Source: Carboxylicivirga sediminis
Lineage (GTDB): Bacteria > Bacteroidota > Bacteroidia > Bacteroidales > Marinilabiliaceae
Assembly: GCF_018156225.1 (NCBI RefSeq)
Contig: NZ_JAGTAR010000023.1
Coordinates: 1 to 64,000 of the forward strand
Reading direction: 5' to 3'
Length of the DNA: 64,000 bases
The notes beneath the pieces are model-generated. The model made no database searches and was not told where the DNA came from. It saw nothing but the letters and a program-made list of their open reading frames with translations. This document shows positions 54,880 to 63,814 of this stretch, piece by piece. The translations under genes and the position numbers were made by a program. Within the stretch, counting starts at the first letter, position 1, and the number at the start of each line of letters is the position of its first letter.

Positions 54880-55758
54880 CTAAAAATACAAATCATCGGT
54901 CCGTAAATTCAAATACTTGTTAACGGCAAAAAATGTTGAAATAAGCGTTATGAAGATGCCAAGTGCAATAACTATTCCAAATAGGACAAGGATTAGATCC
55001 ATGTTATTGAATCCAATAACACCGGCCAATTCCTGACTGCTAAAATAGATGAGTATGGCTAGTAGAGAAATGGCCAGTACGGCACCAACAAACCCATGCA
55101 ATACACTGCCCCAGAGGATAGGCCGCCTGATAAAACTCTTAGTAGCCCCAACCAGCTGCATCGTCCTTATAATAAAACGTTTGGAATAAACCGATAGCCG
55201 GATGGTGTTGTTGATAAGAGCAACGGCTATTAACAACAGCATCAGTGCAAAACCTGAAAGAATCAGTGCAATGCGTCGCACATTCTGATGTACCAGGTGG
55301 ATAAGGTTTTTCTGGTAGATGACTTCCTTCACTTGCGGAAACTCCATAATTACCTCTTCCACTTTCACCAGGCTGTCGGGGTTGGCATATTCGGCAAAAA
55401 GCTTAACGTCAATAGAGGATAGAAGAGGGTTGTAACCTAAAAACTCCACAAAATCTTCACCCAGCTCGTTTTTTAACTCATCAGCTGCACGATCTTTATC
55501 AATGTATTGCGTCTGTTTGATAAAGGGGGAGGTGCTAAGTAATTTCTCCAGACGTTTGACTTCAGCCTCACGCGCATTGTCTTTTATGAGTACGGTAAAG
55601 CCAATGTTTTCTTTCACGTAGGTAGACAGGCGCTGGGCGTTGAGCAGCAACAAACCGATGATGCCCAGCAGAAATAGCACCAAGGCTATACTAATGGTTG
55701 TAGTGATATACGAACTTCGCAGCTTACGTCCGTTTGTTATGTGATTTGTATTTGCCAT
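54880..55758 (-). CDS. ftsX: cell-division permease FtsX
   Basis: The 292-residue product has an N-terminal membrane helix, a periplasmic loop (about 45-165, with LLSTSPFIKQTQYIDKD) and three C-terminal helices with NNTIRLSVYSKRFIIRTMQLVGAT. This is the FtsX topology. Together with FtsE it should control septal peptidoglycan hydrolases. ftsE is not adjacent, as is common in Bacteroidota. It is the first gene of the conserved five-gene run and has a -7 box just upstream. Confidence 0.9.
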   Translation of the reverse strand: MANTNHITNGRKLRSSYITTTISIALVLFLLGIIGLLLLNAQRLSTYVKENIGFTVLIKDNAREAEVKRLEKLLSTSPFIKQTQYIDKDRAADELKNELGEDFVEFLGYNPLLSSIDVKLFAEYANPDSLVKVEEVIMEFPQVKEVIYQKNLIHLVHQNVRRIALILSGFALMLLLIAVALINNTIRLSVYSKRFIIRTMQLVGATKSFIRRPILWGSVLHGFVGAVLAISLLAILIYFSSQELAGVIGFNNMDLILVLFGIVIALGIFITLISTFFAVNKYLNLRTDDLYF

Positions 55759-55773
55759 TTGCTTGAATTAGTG

Positions 55774-55781
55774 CAAAAATA
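55774..55781 (-). promoter_or_regulatory. -7 box of the ftsX operon
   Basis: On the minus strand the bases read TATTTTTG, a TAnnTTTG match 16 bp before the ftsX start. Confidence 0.45.
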
Positions 55782-55864
55782 TAAAATGCCTTTGGATGAG
55801 TGAGAAAAGATGGCAATTAATCTTTGAATTAACAAAAATTAATACGCCAGTCGCCTCAAAGAGC

Positions 55865-56773
55865 TTATAGTTTAAGCAGTGAGATATATGCCATCCGTTT
55901 ATAAAAGTTAATCAGCTGGCGGATGAGCGAGTTGGCCCAGAATTTCCTCACACGTTTGGCGATTGCTTCATGCTCTTTAGGAAAATGCTCGATGTGAATG
56001 ACTTTGTTATTGCTGGTATGCCCGTAACAGGATGATGAGGTAGAATGTGTTCCTGAGCCATCAGTGCCAATGTGTTGCAACATCGATTCTTTCGGATAAA
56101 CGCATAAACTGTTCTGTAAAGAGGCCGCGTAGGAAAACCTGATAGACCAGGAGTCGATTTTGCCCACTTTCTGATGCAGAAGCATGGGTGTTAAATCTAT
56201 GCCACCTTTGTTAAAATGTCTGCGTTGTGCTTTGGATTGGATAAATTCGTTAAAACCTTCCATCGACCAGTCTACACTTTCCCAGCGATCGCGCCAGGTG
56301 CCCCAGCCATAGGAACTGGTTCTGGGAAACAAATACAGATCATCTGCAAAATTTGCCGGGTATTTAATTGGCGGACTATAAGCACTGGTTGAGAATATTT
56401 GTTGATGGTCCTCGAAATAGTCCAGCATTTTGTTCTGGTTCTCCAAAAAACTATCCGCGCAAACCAGATCATCTTCCAAAACGATGACTTTACCATGCTT
56501 CTGAATAACCTCTGTTACGCCCGAGATGATGGAGCTGGCCAGCCCCATGTTAAATTTCCGCTGAGAGATAGTGACTGATTTAAAACCTTTCACCCCTTGT
56601 AACACCGAACGCACCTCATTTACCAGGTAGGCTTCTTCTTCGTTTCTTGGGCCATCGCTATATACGTATAAATTAGTCTCTGAAGCCAGGCGACAAGCTT
56701 TCAGGGCTTCAAGTGTTGCAGTGGTGTGTTTGGGACGGTTGAAACAAAAAAGAATGACGGGAGCAAGTTCCAT
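55865..56773 (-). CDS. glycosyltransferase (GT-A, sugar-nucleotide dependent)
   Basis: The product has 302 residues. It starts LAPVILFCFNRPKHTTATLEAL, then NLYVYSDGPRNEEE and a DxD-type VIVLEDDLVC that should hold the metal and nucleotide sugar. SYGWGTWRDRW is typical of the GNT-I-like group of bacterial surface glycosyltransferases. It is divergent from the flippase gene and probably belongs to the same surface-glycan locus. Confidence 0.85.
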   Translation of the reverse strand: MELAPVILFCFNRPKHTTATLEALKACRLASETNLYVYSDGPRNEEEAYLVNEVRSVLQGVKGFKSVTISQRKFNMGLASSIISGVTEVIQKHGKVIVLEDDLVCADSFLENQNKMLDYFEDHQQIFSTSAYSPPIKYPANFADDLYLFPRTSSYGWGTWRDRWESVDWSMEGFNEFIQSKAQRRHFNKGGIDLTPMLLHQKVGKIDSWSIRFSYAASLQNSLCVYPKESMLQHIGTDGSGTHSTSSSCYGHTSNNKVIHIEHFPKEHEAIAKRVRKFWANSLIRQLINFYKRMAYISLLKL

Positions 56774-56887
56774 TGCTATTATTGTTTGATGATAGATTTG
56801 ATTGACCTGATTCCAAAAATATGCAAAATCAATTAACCATTAAGAGAAATTACGTTTCTTTGTTATGAAATCATAGTAAATCAGGCT

Positions 56888-58366
56888 TTGGGCATAGTCA
56901 TTAAACAAACAATTAAAGGATCGTTTTACGCCTATTTGGGGGTAATTATTGGAGGCGTTAATGTAGCGATTTTGTTGCCGCTGTTATTTTCTGAAGCCCA
57001 GATAGGATTGGTTAATATCCTGGTTTCAGTATCTGCGATATTAGCACAAATCAGCTGCTTGGGCGGTAACGGTATCATTAGCTATTTCTTTCCGCGTTTT
57101 CACGATAAAGCCAGCCAGCAAAAGGATTTCTTTTCATTTGTGTGGATTTATTCCATGATTGGCTTTGCAGTGTTCTATACCTTATTTTTGTTGTTTGGCG
57201 ATCATTTGTTAGCTGGTAAGTCTGCCGATGCTCAGACATTGAGGGAGTACAGTGTAATGCTGTTTCCGCTTACCTTTTTTACCCTCGCGTTTTTGCTGGT
57301 GGATACGTTTGCATCTTCAACGCTTAATGCTACCATCGGCTCATTCTACAAAGAATTGGTGATGCGTCTGGTCAATACGGCTTTGATTGTATTATTTTAT
57401 TTTGAGCTGATTGATTTCCGACTTTTTATGTGGTTGTATGTTGCCAACTTTGCTATACCCGTTGTCGCCATAACCGTTCATCTTTTCAGAAAGCGTGAAA
57501 TATCATTATGTTGGCCCTCGAAAACCAAGTATTTGCCGCATCTAAAAACGATGGCGAGTATTGGTATTTTCTTTATATTAAACGGCTTGAGTAATTCATT
57601 GGCCATCTACATCGATAAGCTGATGATTACATACTACCTGGGCTTAAAAGAAACAGGTATCTATTCCATTACCAACTTTATCGGTACAGTGGTGCGAATT
57701 CCGCGTTTGGCCATGGGCAAGATTTCGACACCTATTATTGCACAGGCCTTAAACGATGGCGATTATAAATCTCTTGAGAAGTTTTTCCGACTATCAGTGC
57801 TTTCGCAGGTTATTGTTGGGCTGCTGATATTTATTCCCATCTGGATTAATATCGATATTTTTCTGGCCTTGTTACCACCATCGTACCTCGAAGGAAAGAT
57901 GGTTGTCTTTTACATCTCGCTCTCGTTTTTGGTAACGTGCTTTTTGGGCATAGGCATTCAGGTTATTCAGTTGTCAAAGCATTATAAGTTAATCACCTAT
58001 TTTAATCTGATAGCAGGTGTCGCAGTGGTTGTACTTAATGCGTTGTTTATACCAATCTGGGGCATTACTGGAGCAGCTTCGGCAACACTTGCCTCAAAGG
58101 TGCTGTTGGTTATTTTATTCCTTTTTGTGCTTCATAAGCGTTTTCATTTCAGGGTGTTGTTTGCCGATAGTGCGTTAGTAGTACTTATTTCATCACTGGT
58201 TATTGCAGGAGCTTTGTATTTGCCAGTTGGCCAATTTGTAGAACAGAAGTTTGTCAATGGCGGCATTAATATTATCATCCGAACAGTAATAACACTGGCA
58301 GTGTGGGGCTTGGCGTTACAAGTTACCGGATTATTTAAAAGGGTTAAGTTCAAGGAAATTGTTTAA
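56888..58366 (+). CDS. polysaccharide flippase (MATE/Wzx-like)
   Basis: The product has 492 residues with about 12-14 membrane helices and no ATPase motif. The N-terminus TIKGSFYAYLGVIIGGVNV and the helix-break patterns fit the MVF/PST family of lipid-linked oligosaccharide flippases. The first start in frame is TTG at 56888. It moves undecaprenyl-linked units across the inner membrane for the locus that follows. Confidence 0.85.
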   Translation: MGIVIKQTIKGSFYAYLGVIIGGVNVAILLPLLFSEAQIGLVNILVSVSAILAQISCLGGNGIISYFFPRFHDKASQQKDFFSFVWIYSMIGFAVFYTLFLLFGDHLLAGKSADAQTLREYSVMLFPLTFFTLAFLLVDTFASSTLNATIGSFYKELVMRLVNTALIVLFYFELIDFRLFMWLYVANFAIPVVAITVHLFRKREISLCWPSKTKYLPHLKTMASIGIFFILNGLSNSLAIYIDKLMITYYLGLKETGIYSITNFIGTVVRIPRLAMGKISTPIIAQALNDGDYKSLEKFFRLSVLSQVIVGLLIFIPIWINIDIFLALLPPSYLEGKMVVFYISLSFLVTCFLGIGIQVIQLSKHYKLITYFNLIAGVAVVVLNALFIPIWGITGAASATLASKVLLVILFLFVLHKRFHFRVLFADSALVVLISSLVIAGALYLPVGQFVEQKFVNGGINIIIRTVITLAVWGLALQVTGLFKRVKFKEIV

Positions 58367-58399
58367 TCCTTATATTGCAACCTTGTAAATCAAAAATTG

Positions 58400-59167
58400 A
58401 TGAGTTTAAATTCCAATATACATTTTTCGAAAGACCAATTGTGGAACGACTACGATAGTACCGGTACTATTGCAGATAAGAAGATTCCATGGGTGCTTCG
58501 TAACATTCCACCAGATGTAAAAAGTATATTGGATGTTGGCTGTGGCAATGGCATCATCACCAATGTTCTGAATGAAAGTTACCAGGTGAAAGGTGTCGAC
58601 TTGTCTGAGGCAGCGCTGAAGCAGGTGAATTGTTCAACAGTACAGAGTAGTTCAGACAATATTCCTTTGGAATCGGAGAGTGCCGATATGGTGTTTTCGA
58701 GCCAACTTTTGGAGCACTTGACCGATGAACAATTGGCTGGCACTGTTAAGGAATTTAAGCGTTTGGCTGCAAAATATTTACTCATCACGGTGCCGCACAA
58801 GGAGTTTTTAAAGATCTGCGAAGCTAAATGCCCTTCTTGTGGCCACGTATTCAATACTAACGGGCATTATCAAACTTTCGATATCCATAGATTGGAACAA
58901 CTATTTGGTGATGAGTATAAACTGGTTCGTCACGATTTGGGGGGTAATCTCCATCGAGGTTATCATCCGGCGCTGATGCACATCCGCCAGAATTACGGCA
59001 ACCGATACTTTAATCCACCCAATTATACCATGTGCCCTCATTGTAACAACGACAGCTTTCCGCTTATAAAAGGAAACCTGATTTCGAAGGTTTGCAATGG
59101 GCTCAATAGAGTGATTGCACCAAAATCGCCCTATTGGATTTTAACCTTATTCAGAAAGAAACTATGA
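58400..59167 (+). CDS. class I methyltransferase with zinc-ribbon-like cysteines
   Basis: The product has 255 residues. SAM-binding SILDVGCGNGIITNVL is followed by GVDLSEAALKQV and LLEHLTDEQLAG, the Rossmann methyltransferase pattern. Two C-x-x-C pairs, KCPSCGH in mid-protein and MCPHCNND near the C-terminus, may form a metal site. It overlaps the next gene by a few bases and lies in the glycan cluster; sugar or lipid methylation is inferred. Confidence 0.82.
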   Translation: MSLNSNIHFSKDQLWNDYDSTGTIADKKIPWVLRNIPPDVKSILDVGCGNGIITNVLNESYQVKGVDLSEAALKQVNCSTVQSSSDNIPLESESADMVFSSQLLEHLTDEQLAGTVKEFKRLAAKYLLITVPHKEFLKICEAKCPSCGHVFNTNGHYQTFDIHRLEQLFGDEYKLVRHDLGGNLHRGYHPALMHIRQNYGNRYFNPPNYTMCPHCNNDSFPLIKGNLISKVCNGLNRVIAPKSPYWILTLFRKKL

Positions 59168-59751
59168 TGATTCACCGGATTGAGGACAGGTTCAGACTAA
59201 CCGAACAATTCTTGCATAAAACACTGGGGAATGCCAGTTGTGAAATATTAGATATAGGCGCCAGAAACCGTATGTCGGAATACCTGCTTAGCAAAGGCTT
59301 TAAGGTGGAAAGCACCCATGAAGGAATTGATTTTGATATGCTGAATGACGAGCTCAAAACATATGAACAGAAGGAAGTAACCACAGCCTTTGAAGTGTTG
59401 GAGCATCTGTTTGATCCGATGAACTTCCTGAATAAAATACCAACCGATAAACTCATACTAACCGTGCCTCTGCAATTATGGTTTAGTAAGCCATACATGC
59501 ATGTTCCGATTAAGGATGGCGGACATGTGGCTTATGGCCATTTTCATGAATTTGTGATAGAGCAACTGCATATGGTGCTGGATAAAACCGGGTGGAAGAT
59601 TATTTACGATGAAAAATGGAAGTCGGCACCACGAGTCCCTCTTGGCATCAGGCCGATGCTACGCTATTTCTATCCAAGTGTTTATGCTGTCTATTGCGAA
59701 AAAACAGAGCCTTATCAAACCGGTAACTACAAAATAACAAAACCTGCATAG
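59164..59751 (+). CDS. SAM-dependent methyltransferase-like protein
   Basis: The product has 195 residues. CEILDIGARNRMSEYLL is a degenerate SAM motif I, and FEVLEHLFDPMNFLNKI follows, as in glycan methyltransferases. ATG at 59164 is preferred; the longer reading frame would overlap the preceding gene heavily. It is the second methyltransferase of the cluster. Confidence 0.75.
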   Translation: MMIHRIEDRFRLTEQFLHKTLGNASCEILDIGARNRMSEYLLSKGFKVESTHEGIDFDMLNDELKTYEQKEVTTAFEVLEHLFDPMNFLNKIPTDKLILTVPLQLWFSKPYMHVPIKDGGHVAYGHFHEFVIEQLHMVLDKTGWKIIYDEKWKSAPRVPLGIRPMLRYFYPSVYAVYCEKTEPYQTGNYKITKPA

Positions 59752-60998
59752 TGACTAATCAACAGAAGGAAATAATTGTTATCTCCCGCAACTTCCCGCC
59801 TTTGGGAGGTGTTGGTACCCGACGATGGAGTAAGTTTGCCAAATACCTGGCCAATAAGGGCTATTTGGTGCATGTTATTACCATCGATTATAAATACAAA
59901 GACACGGTTAACTGGAGCCACGATGTGGACCATCCAAATATTGTGGTGCATCGCCTGAAGAGTGCTTATCCTAACTGGTTATTGCGTCATCGTAAGCGTG
60001 GGTTTATAGCTAAAAAGTGGTTTGAACTGGTGAATCTTTATTACCGAAGCACCAGTAATTGGATGGATAATGCGCAAGGTTGGGAGAAAGAGTTGATTCC
60101 TTATGTGCGGAACCTTATCAGGAAAAATGGGATTAGAAATGTGGTGGTAACAGCCGCGCCATGTTCGGTGGCGTATATGACCAGTATTATTAAGGTCGAG
60201 AATCCGGAGATTAACTTCATTGTCGATTTCAGGGATAAATGGAACGATGAGCCGCAATATGCCTATGGTACAGCCATTAAATCGTTTAAGCGGAAGGAGA
60301 AATCGGTTAAGATGGAACTCCAAACCATGTTGATGGCGGATAAGATTATTGTAACAACCAATACCATCAGGCACAATTTTTCATCCATTTATAAAACCTG
60401 TGCATCAAAGTATATCACCATTCATAATGGCTATGATGCCGATGATTATAAAGTAGATTGGCAGCAGTCAGCACGAAATGATATGCAACTGAAGCTGGTT
60501 TATTTTGGATCGCTGTTGGGTGGGCAGCCAGAAGGATTGGATTTGATATATAAGGCTATTCGTGAGCTGAATGATCCGTTTTTTAGGGAATCGTTTAGGA
60601 TTGATATTTATGGGGTGGCATCTGCCGGTTACCGCAATCCTGATCCGAGCACCTGTTTCTTTAAACCTTTGATTAAGAGCAGTGAAGTGGCAACGGTTCT
60701 CAGTCAGTATGATGGCGGTTTATCCATTCTGGAGATGAAGCGCTCCAATGTGTTTGCCACCAAGGTATTTGATTATATGGCCATGAAGATGCCAATTCTG
60801 CATGTTTCAAACAACGGGGAACTATACCAGCTTTTGGAAGAAAAGGGGCAGTATGTTTCAAATTACAATGTTGAGAATATGAAGCATACTCTACTTAGAT
60901 TAAAGCAGGATTTTCTGGATAAGAAAACCCCGGAATCTGATTTTGAAGCTTTTAATATCGCATCGCATACCCAAAAACTTGAAAAACTATTTGTGTAG
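59751..60998 (+). CDS. GT4-like glycosyltransferase
   Basis: The 415-residue product starts with GTG overlapping the previous stop codon. The N-terminus IVISRNFPPLGGVGTRRWS is the GT4 donor/acceptor loop, followed by VVVTAAPCSVA, VDFRDKW and the C-terminal GGLSILEMKRSNVFATKVFDYMAM, where the GT4 glutamate-type site is recognisable but degenerate. It completes the surface-glycan unit. Confidence 0.85.
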   Translation: MTNQQKEIIVISRNFPPLGGVGTRRWSKFAKYLANKGYLVHVITIDYKYKDTVNWSHDVDHPNIVVHRLKSAYPNWLLRHRKRGFIAKKWFELVNLYYRSTSNWMDNAQGWEKELIPYVRNLIRKNGIRNVVVTAAPCSVAYMTSIIKVENPEINFIVDFRDKWNDEPQYAYGTAIKSFKRKEKSVKMELQTMLMADKIIVTTNTIRHNFSSIYKTCASKYITIHNGYDADDYKVDWQQSARNDMQLKLVYFGSLLGGQPEGLDLIYKAIRELNDPFFRESFRIDIYGVASAGYRNPDPSTCFFKPLIKSSEVATVLSQYDGGLSILEMKRSNVFATKVFDYMAMKMPILHVSNNGELYQLLEEKGQYVSNYNVENMKHTLLRLKQDFLDKKTPESDFEAFNIASHTQKLEKLFV

Positions 60999-61211
60999 TT
61001 CTTATTGATTGCTGTTGATTATAAGGAAATAGCTTCTGTATATTATTTATTCTGCCAGGCGTAGTGTAATATTCATATGATTTCTATCCATCGCCGGATG
61101 GAGGATAAGTAACTGTTTGATAGTGGAATTAAGTTTCGTAGAATTATTGATATTAAGATTGTTGTGGCATAATATTTGCTTGAATTCAGCGTAATCTTAA
61201 CCCTAATTTTT

Positions 61212-61331
61212 ATGAGCAAATCTATCCCAAGCAAACTGACCAGCTTCGTTAAATCGTCTGATTTTCCATATGTTGTATTACTATACCAACTGGTATTGTT
61301 GATTATAATAACATTGCTGATTATTTTTTAA
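61212..61331 (+). CDS. 39-residue single-span membrane peptide
   Basis: ATG AGC AAA begins a 39-codon frame. Residues 1-18 are polar and basic (MSKSIPSKLTSFVKSSDF), the rest is one hydrophobic span (VVLLYQLVLLIIITLLIIF) that runs to the stop. The frame is followed directly by a stem-loop. Transcription and translation are unproven; conservation in relatives would be decisive. Confidence 0.4.
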   Translation: MSKSIPSKLTSFVKSSDFPYVVLLYQLVLLIIITLLIIF

Positions 61332-61350
61332 ATGTTCCTTAACCAATACA

Positions 61351-61417
61351 AACTTCACCTCTGGCACAAACTTTCCATTCATAGATTCCTGATTTGCAGA
61401 GGTGGAGTTTTGTTTTT
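61351..61417. terminator. long stem-loop between the small ORF and the helicase gene
   Basis: AACTTCACCTCTG pairs with CAGAGGTGGAGTT around a 33-nt loop, followed by T-rich sequence on the + strand. It can serve converging units on both sides. Confidence 0.6.
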
Positions 61418-61441
61418 CTATCATCAGCTAATTGGCAGGTG

Positions 61442-63676
61442 CTACAAAACCCCGTCAGACTGTAACCAGGCCTGTACATATTTAATTTGCGGATAGGAGT
61501 ACTTATGCTTCAGGTGTTCTTTGATTTCTGAAAGGGCGCTGCCATCGCATGCCTTTATCCCTTTAGCAATCACTTCCCGGGTTTCAAAATCAACGAAATC
61601 ATTGAGCGAAAGAATGTTTTCCTGGATGCATTTGGCCAGATGCGATTCAATGGTTGTTTTTACAAGGCCTCGTTCTTTGGCAATGGAAGCTACATCATGC
61701 CCCTGTTTGTAGAGGGCGCAGGTAACCAGGTGAGTGGCTACTTTGGGCGTTTTTACAGCTTTTTGTTTGCTGGTTGCTGAAGGTTTTTTGTCTGACTGCT
61801 GCTTAAGATCGGGCTGGCCAATATCTTCTTTATTAACATCTTCTCCACTTTGTGCTGAAGCAAGTAGTGTTTTAGCCTTAAGCATCTTTTGCACCAGTCC
61901 AAAGTATAAGGCAGCCAACTCTTGTAGCTCATTCGTGTATTTCTTCACACCCTTAATCCCTTTCAGTTCTTCGATGTGTTCAATGATCTTGGAGTGGGAT
62001 GTTTTAATGGCTGGTTGAAAGTAGCCGATGGCTTTATCAACACGTTCGTTCAGAAGGGAGAGGTAATCGTCGTTAGAGCTGTTGATAATGCGACTAACCT
62101 GCGCCCGAAAGCTGTTGGCCACTTGTTGCAGTGGTTCTGTTGTTTCTATAAGGCTTGCGGCCCAGTCTTTATATTGCTGTTTTTTAGAACGTTTTTCATC
62201 TTTACTATACGATTGAACGTGCTGGTGCAAGGCCACTATCAGGTCATTAAAATCAAAAGCCTGCAATACAAACTGGTTAATGTAATTTTGCGATTCTTCC
62301 TTTAAAATGGGCGCTAGCTCATCGGTATTCATTTTTCTATCAACAAAATGACGAAGTGACTCATCGGCACTGATGCCCTGCTGGGGTATGGGCGATAGTA
62401 AAACCAATCCATCGAGGGAAGTTAAGCGCGAGAGGGCTACATAAATTTGCCCGGCCGCGAAGGCTTTACACACGTCAATAATAGCTTTTTCAAAAGTGAG
62501 GCCCTGACTCTTGTGAACCGTGATGGCCCAGGCCAGTTTTAGAGGGTATTGCTTAAATTCACCCACCACTTTTTCTTCCACTTCGTTAGTGTCTTTATTG
62601 AGGCTGTATTTCTTATTTTCCCAGGTATAGGGTTCCACCGTTACAGCATCGCTTTCGTCGGTAAAGCTGACTTCAATTTCATCGCGGCTGATGTGCGATA
62701 TGGTGCCTATCTTACCATTGAAATACCGTTGTTGACCCGAGAAATCATTTTTAATGAACATCACCTGGGCACCTTTTTTAAACTGCATTGTTGGTTGCAA
62801 AGGGTATTGATGTTCCTTAAAATCACCTTTTATTTCTGACTGAAAGGAGTAGGTTTGGCCGCTTAATTCATCCAGACACTCTTTGTTTTTAGCATCGGCA
62901 AGGGCATTATGCGTGGTCAGTTGTATATAGCCATCATTGTTATGCTGGTTAAACCCGGGCTGATAGAAGCGGTTCAGCAACTCAATGTCAACTTGAGTTA
63001 CCTGGTTGTCGCGAAGGTGGTTTAATAGTTCTACAAAGGTCTGGTCCGACTGCCGGTACACCTTCTGTAGTTCAATATGAACGGGTTGCTGCTGTTGCAA
63101 TACCTGGGCATCAAAAAAGTAGGGCGTTTTATAATAGCGACTCAGGTAGTTCCATTCTTCTTGTTTGGTGACTGGAGGTAACTGCAACATATCGCCAATA
63201 AACAGGACTTGCAGACCGCCAAAGGGTTTGTTCTGACTGCGGCGTACGTAGCGGCAAATCAGGTCAATGGCATCCAGCAGGTCGGCACGTAGCATACTCA
63301 CTTCATCAATCACCAGTAATTCCATTTGTTTAATAAGGTTGCGCTTAACCTTGTGCATCTGCAGATTTTTGATGAGCGAACGCGGGGTGTTAAAGTGGGC
63401 CAGCGTTTCCATGCGTGTGGTATCAATGCCACTATTATCGGGTATAAAGGCACCAAACGGCAGTTGAAACAACGAATGAAGCGTTACACCTCCTGCATTG
63501 ATGGCGGCAATGCCGGTGGGGGCGGCTACCACCACATTCTTATGTGTATGAGCCTTAATGCGATGAAGTAGGGTAGTTTTACCGGTGCCTGCTTTGCCCG
63601 TCAGAAATACACTGCGATTGGTGGTGTTAATATATTTGGAAACAATGGATTGAAGGTCTTCTGTAGGTACGCTCAT
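61442..63676 (-). CDS. PIF1/RecD-like helicase with C-terminal HTH_40-type domain
   Basis: The 744-residue product starts at MSVPTEDLQSIV (63676); the frame extends 22 codons upstream without helicase character. Walker A TGKAGTGKTTLLH, AAPTGIAAINAGG, Walker B IDEVSMLR, the GDMLQLPP and HKSQGLTFEKAIID motifs and ALSRLTSLDG place it in the PIF1-type SF1 helicases, which resolve G-quadruplexes and stalled forks. The C-terminal about 100 residues (TCALYKQGHDVASIAKERG) look like the HTH_40 domain seen in RecQ/YpbB proteins; the linker is Lys/Ser-rich. Confidence 0.88.
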   Translation of the reverse strand: MSVPTEDLQSIVSKYINTTNRSVFLTGKAGTGKTTLLHRIKAHTHKNVVVAAPTGIAAINAGGVTLHSLFQLPFGAFIPDNSGIDTTRMETLAHFNTPRSLIKNLQMHKVKRNLIKQMELLVIDEVSMLRADLLDAIDLICRYVRRSQNKPFGGLQVLFIGDMLQLPPVTKQEEWNYLSRYYKTPYFFDAQVLQQQQPVHIELQKVYRQSDQTFVELLNHLRDNQVTQVDIELLNRFYQPGFNQHNNDGYIQLTTHNALADAKNKECLDELSGQTYSFQSEIKGDFKEHQYPLQPTMQFKKGAQVMFIKNDFSGQQRYFNGKIGTISHISRDEIEVSFTDESDAVTVEPYTWENKKYSLNKDTNEVEEKVVGEFKQYPLKLAWAITVHKSQGLTFEKAIIDVCKAFAAGQIYVALSRLTSLDGLVLLSPIPQQGISADESLRHFVDRKMNTDELAPILKEESQNYINQFVLQAFDFNDLIVALHQHVQSYSKDEKRSKKQQYKDWAASLIETTEPLQQVANSFRAQVSRIINSSNDDYLSLLNERVDKAIGYFQPAIKTSHSKIIEHIEELKGIKGVKKYTNELQELAALYFGLVQKMLKAKTLLASAQSGEDVNKEDIGQPDLKQQSDKKPSATSKQKAVKTPKVATHLVTCALYKQGHDVASIAKERGLVKTTIESHLAKCIQENILSLNDFVDFETREVIAKGIKACDGSALSEIKEHLKHKYSYPQIKYVQAWLQSDGVL

Positions 63677-63800
63677 CGAAAAATGATTAATAATCGGGCA
63701 AGATACAGGAAAAATGCGCTTGGTGCAAAGTCTCCCTGGCATGCAGCAATGCTTCGTTTCTTTATTGACACTTGATTAATAAGATACGAATCATAAAAAC

Positions 63801-63808
63801 TACCTTTG
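63801..63808 (+). promoter_or_regulatory. -7 box of the last gene
   Basis: TACCTTTG is an exact TAnnTTTG match, 7 bp before the first ATG and 19 bp before the second. Confidence 0.45.
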
Positions 63809-63814
63809 CGGAAA

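Larger units (their letters stand above)
60999..61441. other. gap with a small ORF and a long stem-loop
   Basis: The gap is AT-rich. It holds a short hairpin near 61081-61105, a 39-codon membrane ORF (61212-61331) and a 13-bp stem-loop terminator (61351-61417). Nothing else is supported. Confidence 0.6.

Noticed and set aside
61976-62305. 109-codon + strand frame inside the helicase gene
   Set aside because: It is a shadow opposite the helicase, without start context or domains.
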